A stretch of DNA of 64,000 nucleotides, taken from Actinocorallia aurantiaca. GTDB taxonomy: Bacteria; Actinomycetota; Actinomycetes; Streptosporangiales; Streptosporangiaceae. The stretch spans positions 558,001-622,000 of the forward strand of contig NZ_BAAATZ010000006.1 in assembly GCF_039533685.1 (NCBI RefSeq). Direction: 5' to 3'. Positions 7,141 to 17,871 of the stretch are shown one piece after another (positions within the stretch are counted from its first letter, which is position 1; the number at the start of each line of letters is the position of its first letter). The position numbers and the translations under genes were made by a program. The notes beneath the pieces are model-generated. The model was given only the letters and a program-made list of their open reading frames with translations, searched no databases and was not told the DNA's origin.

Positions 7141-9076
7141 CCATCAACTCCGCGCCGAGCTCGGCGGGGGTCGTCACGGGCATGCGGCAGGCGAAGTCGC
7201 GGCAGACGTAGGCGGCGGGCTCGCCGTTCACCGGCTCGCGGCCCGCGAGCAGGGGGATCTCGTCCCCGTGGCCGATCGTGACCACCGCGCCGGGCGAGGT
7301 GGTCATCAGCGCCGTGCGGTGCAGGGCCCTGGCGGCCGGATCGTCCGGGGAACCCACGATGGCGATCTCCAGCGGGCCGTGCAGGGCGGCCGACGCCACG
7401 GCCAGGCCCCAGCCCACGAAGCGGGCGTGCTTGGCCGCCAGCGGGGCGACCGCTCCCAGCGCCGCCAGCGCGGCGTCCCGGTGCTCCTGGGAGCCCGTCA
7501 GGGCCGCATAGGTGAGCAGCGCCCCGGCCGCCCCGGACTGGCCGGACGGCGTCACGTTGTCCGTGGGGTCCTTGGGCCGCCGGAAGAGGGCCTCCGCGTC
7601 GTCGGCGGTGTCGTAGAAACCGCCCTGGCCGTCGCCGAAGTGGGCGAGAACGGCGTCGAGCAGGACCCCCGCGCGCTTCACGTACTCCGGGCGGCCCGTG
7701 ACCGCGTGCAGCGCGAGCAGCCCCTCGGCGACGTCCGCGTAGTCCTCCAGGACGCCCGCGTTGGAGCCCGCGACACCGTCCCTGGAAGTGCGCAGCAGCC
7801 TGCCCTCCACGACGTGCAGCTCCTCGATCAGGTCCGCGATCCGCTCGGCGGCCTCGACCAGGTCGGGCCGGTCGAGCAGGGCGCCGCACTCGGCCAGCGC
7901 GGCCATGGCCAGCCCGTTCCAGGCCGCGACCACCTTATCGTCGCGGGCGGGCCGCACCCGCGAGGCGCGGGCCTCGAGCAACCGGTCCCTCAGGTCCTCC
8001 GGCAGGTCGCCCTCCAGCTGGAGGGTGGACGAGCCGTGCTCGAACGTCCCCTCCAAGGTGACCTTGAAGGCGCGCGCGGCACGTGCCGCGTCCTCCTCCC
8101 CCAGCACCTCGGCGAGCTGCTCGGGCGTCCACACGTAGAACTTGCCTTCGACGCCCTCGCTGTCGGCGTCGAGCGCCGAGGCCAGGCCGCCTTCGGCCGT
8201 CCCCAGCTCCCGGAGCATCCAGTCGCAGGTCTCCAGGGCGATCCGGCGGGCCAGCGGCGCCCCGCCCTTGCGCCACCAGTGCGCGTAGACCCGCGCGAGC
8301 TGGGCGTTGTCGTAAAGCATCTTCTCGAAGTGCGGAACGATCCACCTCTCGTCGACGCTGTAGCGGGCGAACCCGCCGCCGAGCTGGTCGTAGATCCCGC
8401 CTCGGGCCATCGCCTCCAGCGTCCGCGCGGCCATGCCGGCCGGGTCCCCCTGGCGGAGCAGGAACTCCAGCACCATGGACGGCGGGAACTTCGGCGCCGT
8501 GCCGAACCCGCCGTACTTCTCGTCGAACGAGCGCCCCAGCACCTGGACCGCCTGGACGAGCGCCGTCTCGGTCGGCCCCGGCCCCTGCGGGCCCGCCTGC
8601 TCACCGCCCAGCGCCGCCACGATCTGCTGCCCCTGCTCGACCAGCTTCTCGCGCTGGCCCTCCCATGCTCCCGAGATCGCGTTCAGCAGCCCCTGGAAGC
8701 GGGTCCGCGGAAAGTAGGTGCCGCAGTAGAAGGGGTGTCCCTCGGGGGTCATGAAGACCGTCATGGGCCAGCCGCCCTGGCCCGTCAGCGCCTGCGTGGC
8801 CTCCATGTAGACGGCGTCGACGTCCGGCCGCTCCTCGCGGTCGACCTTCACGTTGACGAACCGCTCGTTCATGAGCTCGGCCGTCTGCCGGTCCTCGAAA
8901 CTCTCGTGCGCCATCACATGGCACCAGTGACAGGCCGCGTACCCGACGCTCAGCAGAATCGGCACGTCCCGCCTTCGCGCCTCCGCGAAGGCCTCCTCAC
9001 CCCAGGGGAACCAATCGACTGGATTGTCCGCATGCTGAAGCAGGTAGGGGCTGGTCGCATCCTTCAGACGGTTCAT
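7130..9076 (-). CDS. Thioredoxin-fold DUF255 protein (YyaL/SPATA20 type)
   Basis: 648-aa protein of the DUF255 family. An N-terminal thioredoxin-like domain carries CHWCH (near residue 50) and NPVDWFPWGEEAF. The long C-terminal part has the (alpha/alpha)6 barrel pattern of N-acylglucosamine epimerase-like proteins (GGIYDQLGGGFARYSVDERW, HFEKMLYDNAQL). Full family length, no signal peptide. The biochemical role is not established for the family. M. tuberculosis has a homologue (Rv1084) at the matching place between Rv1086 and mca. ATG start at 9076. Its stop codon is embedded in the arm of the repeat hairpin downstream. Confidence 0.9.
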   Translation of the reverse strand: MNRLKDATSPYLLQHADNPVDWFPWGEEAFAEARRRDVPILLSVGYAACHWCHVMAHESFEDRQTAELMNERFVNVKVDREERPDVDAVYMEATQALTGQGGWPMTVFMTPEGHPFYCGTYFPRTRFQGLLNAISGAWEGQREKLVEQGQQIVAALGGEQAGPQGPGPTETALVQAVQVLGRSFDEKYGGFGTAPKFPPSMVLEFLLRQGDPAGMAARTLEAMARGGIYDQLGGGFARYSVDERWIVPHFEKMLYDNAQLARVYAHWWRKGGAPLARRIALETCDWMLRELGTAEGGLASALDADSEGVEGKFYVWTPEQLAEVLGEEDAARAARAFKVTLEGTFEHGSSTLQLEGDLPEDLRDRLLEARASRVRPARDDKVVAAWNGLAMAALAECGALLDRPDLVEAAERIADLIEELHVVEGRLLRTSRDGVAGSNAGVLEDYADVAEGLLALHAVTGRPEYVKRAGVLLDAVLAHFGDGQGGFYDTADDAEALFRRPKDPTDNVTPSGQSGAAGALLTYAALTGSQEHRDAALAALGAVAPLAAKHARFVGWGLAVASAALHGPLEIAIVGSPDDPAARALHRTALMTTSPGAVVTIGHGDEIPLLAGREPVNGEPAAYVCRDFACRMPVTTPAELGAELMATS

Positions 9077-9099
9077 GGCGTCACCCTAAAGCGGGGATG

Positions 9100-9924
9100 T
9101 TACGAAGACATTGGATGGATCCGTACCCAGTCGACGTACATCGTCACCTGTTCCGGGGCCCCTTCCCCGCGGCACTGGTCCTTGGAATAGCAGACGATGT
9201 CGTTCTGCAGGGCCAGGTGCATGTCGGCCTTCTGCGGGATGTTCCCGCCGGTGTGCTCCCAGACGGCCTTCCCGTCTATGAAGAAGGTCACCCGGTCCGG
9301 CAGCCACTCCAGGGTGAAGACGTGCCACTGGGTGAAGTCCCCGTCGATCGACCTGGAGGAGGTCTTGTCGTCCTTGCCGTGGTGGACGAAGAGGCCGGTG
9401 GTCCCGCGCAGGGGGTCGGGGATCTCCGCGAAGTTGATCTCGGCCCACTCGGGGTCGCCCTGCCTGGTGGGCCACAGCAGCATGACCGCCGAGTAGCCCG
9501 CGCCCCGCTCCACCCGCATCCTGGCCTGGAACCGGCCGAAGGTCTGGGCGTAGTGGGCGGCGACGCCGCCGGAGAGGTGCTCGCCGCCGTAGACGCCGCC
9601 GGTCAGGCGCAGGACGCCGTTCCGGACGGAGACGGCCTTCCTGGTGCGGGGGTGGGTGCCCTGGGGATCGTGGTAGACCGCCCAGCGGGAGAGGTCTATC
9701 CGGTCTCCTTCGAAGTTCTCGGCGAGGACGGGCGGGCCCCAGCCCACCGGCGCCCAGGGCGGCTCGGTCGGATGCACCCGCACCGCCGCGGCCCGGGGCG
9801 CGAGCTCGGCCTTAGGCGGCCGTGCGGACGCCGGAGGCGCCGAGTCCGTGCTTCCCGTCGCCAGATGAGAGCCCACGGGAATGAGCAGGAACGCCGCCGC
9901 CAAGCCGTACCCGAGCCGCTTCAT
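9100..9924 (-). CDS. Secreted GH16-family glycoside hydrolase-like protein
   Basis: About 274 aa with a signal peptide (hydrophobic residues 4-22) and a concanavalin-like GH16 fold: FEGDRIDLSRW, GRFQARMRVERGAGYSAVMLLWP, WHVFTLEWLPDRVTFFIDGK, and the final VTMYVDWVRIH. GH16 enzymes hydrolyse beta-glucans or galactans. The catalytic motif usually reads ExDxxE; here it is EINFAE (near residue 170), with both glutamates kept and the assisting Asp replaced by Asn. Activity is therefore uncertain. ATG at 9924 is preferred to an upstream TTG at 9936, but neither has a strong ribosome site. 23 bases separate it from the DUF255 start. Confidence 0.82.
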   Translation of the reverse strand: MKRLGYGLAAAFLLIPVGSHLATGSTDSAPPASARPPKAELAPRAAAVRVHPTEPPWAPVGWGPPVLAENFEGDRIDLSRWAVYHDPQGTHPRTRKAVSVRNGVLRLTGGVYGGEHLSGGVAAHYAQTFGRFQARMRVERGAGYSAVMLLWPTRQGDPEWAEINFAEIPDPLRGTTGLFVHHGKDDKTSSRSIDGDFTQWHVFTLEWLPDRVTFFIDGKAVWEHTGGNIPQKADMHLALQNDIVCYSKDQCRGEGAPEQVTMYVDWVRIHPMSS

Positions 9925-10028
9925 GCCGCCATGCAAGCAAGGAACGCCCCGAAGGCGCCCCGAGCCCGCCGTCGTTCAACCGAACATGGGGCTTTCCTGA
10001 CCGGCGGCAGGCCCGGCCGACGGGCCCT

Positions 10029-10244
10029 CTACCGGGTGTCGCCCTCTTCGGCGCGCAGGGCCTCGGCCTTCTCCCAGGCCTCCTGGTCCAGGTCGGCCTG
10101 GCGCGGCGCGTCGACGTTGGAGATGCGCTTGTTCATCGACTTGATCAGGAAGACCAGGGCGATGCCCAGGCAGAGCACGATCAGCGTGCCCGTCGTCCCC
10201 GGCGAAACCGTCTCGTCGTTCAGCTCCTGCGCCAGAATCAACAT
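10029..10244 (-). CDS. Small single-helix membrane protein coupled to mca
   Basis: 71-aa protein with one membrane helix (TLIVLCLGIALVFLIKSM, residues 19-36) and a charged cytoplasmic tail rich in Glu, Asp and Arg. Its ATG shares the A of the mca stop codon (TGATG), so translation is probably coupled to mca; GAGAAGG lies upstream inside mca. Longer in-frame readings would run back through mca. No conserved domain recognised. The tight coupling suggests a function linked to mycothiol metabolism or simply co-expression; that is inference. Confidence 0.7.
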   Translation of the reverse strand: MLILAQELNDETVSPGTTGTLIVLCLGIALVFLIKSMNKRISNVDAPRQADLDQEAWEKAEALRAEEGDTR

Positions 10245-11119
10245 CACGCGCCCACCTTCTCCCGGATGCCGGCGAACAGATCGTCCTCCGGAAGTTCCGT
10301 ATCGACCAGGGACCTGGCCAAATGGTAGTCCTCGGTCGGCCATGCCTCGCGCTGGAGGTCGGGCGAGCAGGCGAACCACCAGCCGTCGGGGTCGATCTGG
10401 GTGGCGTGCGCGATCAGCGCGGCGTCCCGGACCTCGAAGAAGTCACCGCACGGCACCCTCGTGGTGAGCGGCCACGGCATCGGCCGGTCCTCCCAGTTGG
10501 CGATCCAGTCCAGGTAGGGGGACTCCTTGCCCGCCGCCACCAGGACCTCGTGCAGGGCCAGCAGGCGCTCCTTGTGGAAGGTGAGGAAGTAGTACATCTT
10601 CAGCGGCTGCCAGGGCTCGCCCAGGCCGGGGTAGCGGTCGGGGTCGCCGGCGGCGTCGAAGGCCTCCGCGGAGATCTCGTAGGTCTTGATGTGGTCGGGG
10701 TGGGGGTAGCCGCCGTTCTCGTCGTAGGTGAGGATCACGTGGGGCCGGAACTCGCGCACCGCCCGCACCAGCGGGGCCGCGGCCTCCTCCAGCGGGACCA
10801 GGGCGAAGCATCCCTCCGGCAGCGGGGGCAGCGGGTCGCCCTCGGGCAGGCCCGAGTCCATGAAGCCCAGCCACTCCTGGCGCACGCCCAGGATCTCCCG
10901 GGCGGCGTCCATCTCCGCCTGCCGGACCGCCGCCAGGTTCTCCTTGATCTCGGGCCGGTCCATCGCGGGGTTGAGGATGTCGCCCCGTTCGCCTCCGGTA
11001 CAGGTGACCACAAGCACCTCGACGCCTTCGGCGACGTAGCGTGCCATCGTCGCCGCCCCCTTGCTCGACTCGTCGTCGGGATGGGCGTGCACGGCCATCA
11101 GCCGCAAGGTCTCAGCCAC
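10244..11119 (-). CDS. mca: Mycothiol S-conjugate amidase
   Basis: 291-aa zinc amidase that cleaves mycothiol S-conjugates to release mercapturic acids during detoxification in the cytosol. LmbE-like zinc motifs are intact: HAHPDDES near residue 11 and HPDH near residue 140. TGGERGDILNPAMD is typical of Mca/MshB. Mca rather than MshB is supported by length, by the WFACSPDLQREAWPTEDYHLA region and by its place next to DUF4307 and greA, as in mycobacteria. GTG start at 11119 with AGGGAG eight bases upstream. Divergent from the DUF4307 gene across 79 bases. Confidence 0.92.
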   Translation of the reverse strand: MAETLRLMAVHAHPDDESSKGAATMARYVAEGVEVLVVTCTGGERGDILNPAMDRPEIKENLAAVRQAEMDAAREILGVRQEWLGFMDSGLPEGDPLPPLPEGCFALVPLEEAAAPLVRAVREFRPHVILTYDENGGYPHPDHIKTYEISAEAFDAAGDPDRYPGLGEPWQPLKMYYFLTFHKERLLALHEVLVAAGKESPYLDWIANWEDRPMPWPLTTRVPCGDFFEVRDAALIAHATQIDPDGWWFACSPDLQREAWPTEDYHLARSLVDTELPEDDLFAGIREKVGA

Positions 11120-11198
11120 TGGGGGCGCTCCCTATGCTTAAGGTGAACCTGTATTACGAGATTGTCGCAGTCAACACCGACAGAACCGCGAGGATTCC

Positions 11199-11621
11199 AT
11201 GACCGTCGATGCCGAACCGGGCCGGCACGGGGAGGCCGCTCCGGAACAGCCGAAGAAGCGGTCCGTGGGCACTCTGATCGGCTACGGGGTCATCGGCCTG
11301 TTCGTCGCCCTGTGCATGGTGGGTTGGGCCGTCGTCATGGGCAATGCCGGCGACGGCCGCAGCGGGATCCACGGTATCGCGGGACGGACCATCTCCTACG
11401 ACGTCCAGAGCGAGTCCTCCGTGCAGGTCACCTTCCAGATCCTCAAGCCCGAGGACGCCCGGGTCGCCTGCACCGTCCGCGCGCAGGCCGTGGACGGGTT
11501 CATCGTGGGGCAGCAGGAGGTGGTGGCGGAGCCCGGAAAGAGCACTTCCAGCCAGATGATCTACCTTTCCACCAGCAGAAAGGCCACCACGGCCGAAGTG
11601 GTGGACTGCGCGCGTTCCTGA
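11199..11621 (+). CDS. DUF4307 membrane protein
   Basis: 140-aa protein with a charged cytoplasmic N terminus, one membrane helix (residues 26-46, LIGYGVIGLFVALCMVGWAVV) and an extracytoplasmic beta-rich domain (ISYDVQSESSVQVTFQILKP, ACTVRAQAVDG). It matches the DUF4307 family, of which Rv1081c of M. tuberculosis is a member, also lying between mca and greA. ATG at 11199 with GAGGA four bases upstream. Function unknown. Confidence 0.85.
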   Translation: MTVDAEPGRHGEAAPEQPKKRSVGTLIGYGVIGLFVALCMVGWAVVMGNAGDGRSGIHGIAGRTISYDVQSESSVQVTFQILKPEDARVACTVRAQAVDGFIVGQQEVVAEPGKSTSSQMIYLSTSRKATTAEVVDCARS

Positions 11622-11763
11622 CCATCGGATGGCAGGTTCCAGATCGCCGTCGGTGGGAACCTTTACTCTGATCGACCGGATAGGCTTGAGGTTTCCCGTA
11701 CGGTCCCGACCTGGGAACGACGTGGAGGCACCCCGGCCACTCGCGTGGAAGCTAGGAGTACCC

Positions 11764-12267
11764 GTGACCGAGACCCGCACTGAAAACGTCACCTGGCTCA
11801 CCCAGGAGGCGTACGACCGCCTGAAGGGCGAGCTCGAGTACCTTTCGGGTCCTGGCCGCAAGGAGATCGCCGCGAAGATCGAGGCAGCTCGCGAGGAGGG
11901 CGACCTCAAGGAGAACGGCGGCTATCACGCGGCCAAGGAGGAGCAGGGCAAGATGGAGGGCCGCATCCTCCAGCTTCGCCAGATCGTCGACAACGCCCGG
12001 GTGGGCGAGGCTCCGGCCGGCGCCGACGGCCAGGTGTCGCCGGGCATGACCGTCACCATCTCCTTCGAGGGCGACGACGAGGAGGTCACCTTCCTGCTCG
12101 CCTCCCGGGAGGAGCAGGGCTCGCCGATCGACGTGTACTCCCCGAAGTCGCCGCTGGGCGCGGCGATCAACGGTAAGAAGGTCGGGGACAAGGCCTCTTA
12201 CACGCTGCCCAACGGGCGCGCGATGACCGTCGAGATCATCGACGCGGTGCCCTACGTGGGCGCCTGA
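11764..12267 (+). CDS. greA: Transcription elongation factor GreA
   Basis: 167-aa factor that rescues backtracked RNA polymerase by stimulating transcript cleavage. The N-terminal coiled coil has the catalytic tip (REEGDLKENGGYHAAKEEQ; acidic residues present) and LTQEAYDRLKGELEYL. The C-terminal FKBP-like domain ends SPLGAAINGKKVGDKASY. GTG at 11764 with AGGAG five bases upstream is the start; longer readings reach into the untranslated leader. A clear terminator follows at 12300. Confidence 0.95.
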   Translation: MTETRTENVTWLTQEAYDRLKGELEYLSGPGRKEIAAKIEAAREEGDLKENGGYHAAKEEQGKMEGRILQLRQIVDNARVGEAPAGADGQVSPGMTVTISFEGDDEEVTFLLASREEQGSPIDVYSPKSPLGAAINGKKVGDKASYTLPNGRAMTVEIIDAVPYVGA

Positions 12268-12299
12268 CCTCCCCTTCGCCTTCACGGCTTCGTTTTCCC

Positions 12300-12327
12300 A
12301 GCGCCTGCGGCCTCTTCCGCGGGCGCT
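12300..12327 (+). terminator. Rho-independent terminator of greA
   Basis: AGCGCC/GGCGCT plus inner TGCGG/CCGCG (one G-T pair) form an 11-bp stem around CCTCTT, followed by the T-rich run CTCTCTTTTTCC. It is 33 bases past the greA stop. Confidence 0.85.
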
Positions 12328-12474
12328 GCTCTCTTTTTCCCCTTTGCCTTTGTCCAATTTGTCAGCATTCTCGCCTCATTCCTTACCCGCCTTACCAATC
12401 AAGACACCTCCAATGGAGCATCAAGTCGGACAATCGGTTGGTTTGAGCGCGCGATTCCCGGCGATCTTGCGACT

Positions 12475-13341
12475 ATGACGCAACCGCAGCAGGACCCGTG
12501 GGACCGGCCCGGAGGCGGGCGGCCCCCGGAAGGCCTCCCCTTCTCCCAGGACCAGCCCGGTCCCCACGAGAGCCACGGTTCCTCCGACCCCTACGGCCGG
12601 AATCCGCCCCCGTACGGGGGCGGGCAGCCTTACGGCGGAGACAAGCCCCCCTATGGCGGAGGCCAGCCCCCCTACGGAGGCGGGCAACCTCCCTACGGAG
12701 GCGGACAACCGCCGTATGGAGGAGGGCAGCCTCCTTATGGGGGCGGACAGCCTCCGTACGGGGGCGGTCAGCCTCCCTACGGCGGAGGCTATGAAGGGGG
12801 CTACGGCGGGGGCTACGGGGCCGTCCCGCCGACGATCGCCGGCAAGGGGAAACGGCTCGTCGGCATCATCATCGACTGGATCCTCTACGCGCTGGTCGCC
12901 TGCTGCATCGCGCTGCCCTTCGGCGGCAACCGGGGCGACTTCGTGGTCACCCGGCCGGACGGCACCACGGCCTACGAGTTCGACCGGCTCTACTCCGGCG
13001 GCCAGGTCTTCGCCAGTCTGCTGGCGGCGGTCCTGGCGTTCCTGTACTTCTGGCTGCTGACCCACCGCTGGAACGGGCAGACTCTGGGCAAGAAGGCGAT
13101 GGGCACCCGGGTCGTGCGGGAGCAGGACGGCGGGCCCGTCGACGCGAGCACCTCGGCGGTCCGGGCCGGCGTCTTCGTCGTGCTGGCCTACATCTGCTGC
13201 GTCGGCTTCCTGGTCGACGCGATCTGGATCTTCACCAATCCCAAGAACCAGACCCTGCACGACAAGGCCGCGAAGACAGTCGTCGTCGAGGCCACCGGCC
13301 CGAATCCCTACCAGGCGGGCACTCCTGGACAGCCTTATTGA
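12475..13341 (+). CDS. Pra-like RDD-family membrane protein with PPYGGGQ repeats
   Basis: 288-aa membrane protein. Residues 1-115 are a low-complexity Pro/Gly/Tyr/Gln head with seven full PPYGGGQ units. Residues 120-275 are an RDD domain with three membrane helices (about 125-147, 177-198, 229-253) and the pattern RLVGIIIDWILY ... RWNGQTLGKKAMGTRVV. The build resembles the proline-rich antigen Pra (Rv1078), whose gene neighbours metB and cbs in mycobacteria. Transport of small solutes has been proposed for some RDD proteins; here the role is unknown. ATG at 12475 without a strong ribosome site. Confidence 0.87.
   Translation: MTQPQQDPWDRPGGGRPPEGLPFSQDQPGPHESHGSSDPYGRNPPPYGGGQPYGGDKPPYGGGQPPYGGGQPPYGGGQPPYGGGQPPYGGGQPPYGGGQPPYGGGYEGGYGGGYGAVPPTIAGKGKRLVGIIIDWILYALVACCIALPFGGNRGDFVVTRPDGTTAYEFDRLYSGGQVFASLLAAVLAFLYFWLLTHRWNGQTLGKKAMGTRVVREQDGGPVDASTSAVRAGVFVVLAYICCVGFLVDAIWIFTNPKNQTLHDKAAKTVVVEATGPNPYQAGTPGQPY
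12607..12789 (+). repeat. 21-bp coding repeats (PPYGGGQ)
   Basis: Seven full and one partial heptapeptide units (residues 45-51, 58-99, 100-105 partial, with PYGGDK at 52-57). The units use different synonymous codons (for example TAC/TAT and GGA/GGC/GGG/GGT), so the peptide repeat is conserved better than the DNA repeat. Confidence 0.9.
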
Positions 13342-13398
13342 TCTCACACATCAGTCGGCAGTTGCTCAATTCACTGCCGAACCGGCAATCTGGGCAAC

Positions 13399-14853
<1,455 letters not shown>

Positions 14854-14919
14854 GTAGATCGGTGGTCAGCACTCCGTCAAGTGCCGTGTGCGTCCGCGAC
14901 AGCACCTGCCCGCCCGCGC

Positions 14920-16332
<1,413 letters not shown>

Positions 16333-16342
16333 CCGGCGGAGG

Positions 16343-16362
16343 CCGCCGATGATCATCGGCGG
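16343..16362. terminator. Perfect 20-bp palindrome between second and third M1 genes
   Basis: CCGCCGATGATCATCGGCGG is its own exact complement and begins 10 bases past the stop at 16332. As RNA it folds into a 7-bp stem with a TGATCA loop. Either a terminator or an operator; no T-tract. Confidence 0.5.
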
Positions 16363-16445
16363 GTCGGCGAGGGACGTGTCGTTACCACCGATACGGTGTC
16401 GCACGGGTAAAGATGAAGTGACCCCCGCGACAGGAGACACCGTAG

Positions 16446-17849
16446 ATGACCGTCCCCCGGCTGCTGGCAGCCACCACCCTGGCGGCCTCCCTGGTCCTGG
16501 TTCCGGTGTCCGCCGACGCCGCGGTCGGCTACCGTCCCGGCTCGGCGGGCGCCGGCGACCCCTACTTCCCCAAGATGGGCAACGGCGGATACGACGTCGG
16601 CCACTACGGGATCCGGCTCGAGTACGCGCCCGCCGCCAAGCACCTGACCGGCTCGGTGACCATCACCGCCACGGCCCTGCAGAACCTGTCGCGCTTCAAC
16701 CTGGACCTGCGCGGCCTGACCGTGCAGAGCGTCCGGGTCGACGGCAAGGCCGCCAAGTGGAAGCGCTCGGGGTTCCAGGAGCTGACCGTCATCCCGGCCA
16801 AGGGCCTGCCGCTGGGCAAGAAGTTCACCGTCGCCATCCGCTACAGCGGGCGTCCCGGCAAGATCGCCGACGAGCCGCTCGGCTCGTCCGGGTGGATCAC
16901 CACCTCCGACGGCGCGGTCGCCCTCAACCAGCCGTTCGGCGCCGCCACCTGGTTCCCGGTCAACGACACCCCCAAGGACAAGGCGACCTACACGTTCGCC
17001 ATCACCGTCCCCAAGAAGCTGACGGCGCTGGCCAACGGCGAGTTCGTCAGCCGCAAGGTCAAGGGCGCCAAGGCCGTGCACCGCTGGCGGATGCGCCAGC
17101 CGATGTCCAGCGAGCTGTCGATGGTCGCCATCGGCGACTACGAGGTCCTGCGGACCAGGAGCGGCGGGCTGCAGAGCGTCACCGCGTTCGACTCCTCCCT
17201 GGCCACCTCCAAGAAGCAGCTCAAGAACTACGACAAGAAGACCCGGGCCGTGCTGAAGTGGCAGTCCAAGCTCTTCGGGCCCTACCCGTTCACCTCGACC
17301 GGCGGCATCGTCGACGAGCTGAACGTCGGCTACTCCCTGGAGACGCAGGGCCGCCCGGTGCACGACTGGAACACCCCCGGCCAGAACCCGCCGGACGACC
17401 TCGTCGTCCACGAGCTGGCCCACCAGTGGTTCGGGGACAGCGTCACCCCCGCCAAATGGCGCGACATCTGGCTCAACGAGGGCTTCGCGACCTACACCGA
17501 GTGGATGTGGCTGGAGCGGAACGGCGGGCGCACCGCCGAGCAGAGCTTCCTCACCGCCCACTCCGCGGGCGCCGGCGCCGACGTGTGGAAGGGCGTGCTG
17601 GGCAACCCCGGCCGCGACCATATCTTCGACAACCTCGTCTACCAGCGGGGCGCGATGACCGTCCACGCGCTGCGCAAGGAGCTCGGCGACGACGTCTTCT
17701 TCCGGCTCCTGCGCGCCTGGCTCGGCTCCTACCGGGGCAAGACCGTCAGCACGAAGCAGTTCCACGCCTTCGCCGAGAAGTTCAGCGGCAAGCAGCTGGA
17801 CGGCCTGTTCAAGAAGTGGGTCTACACCGCGGGCAGGCCCGAGCTCTGA
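16446..17849 (+). CDS. Secreted M1 metallopeptidase (third of three)
   Basis: 467-aa paralogue with signal peptide (LLAATTLAASLVLVPVSADA). M1 domain opens MGNGGYDVGHYGIRLEY. Zinc site HELAHQWFG, third ligand in WLNEGFATYTEW, SLETQ in place of GAMEN, and VYQRGAMTVHAL near the C terminus. ATG at 16446 with AGGAG nine bases upstream. Its stop is 22 bases from that of the convergent ilvA. Substrates are unknown; an extracytoplasmic peptidase role is inferred from family and signal. Confidence 0.9.
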   Translation: MTVPRLLAATTLAASLVLVPVSADAAVGYRPGSAGAGDPYFPKMGNGGYDVGHYGIRLEYAPAAKHLTGSVTITATALQNLSRFNLDLRGLTVQSVRVDGKAAKWKRSGFQELTVIPAKGLPLGKKFTVAIRYSGRPGKIADEPLGSSGWITTSDGAVALNQPFGAATWFPVNDTPKDKATYTFAITVPKKLTALANGEFVSRKVKGAKAVHRWRMRQPMSSELSMVAIGDYEVLRTRSGGLQSVTAFDSSLATSKKQLKNYDKKTRAVLKWQSKLFGPYPFTSTGGIVDELNVGYSLETQGRPVHDWNTPGQNPPDDLVVHELAHQWFGDSVTPAKWRDIWLNEGFATYTEWMWLERNGGRTAEQSFLTAHSAGAGADVWKGVLGNPGRDHIFDNLVYQRGAMTVHALRKELGDDVFFRLLRAWLGSYRGKTVSTKQFHAFAEKFSGKQLDGLFKKWVYTAGRPEL

Positions 17850-17871
17850 GGGGCGGGCCCGCGCGGCCCGC

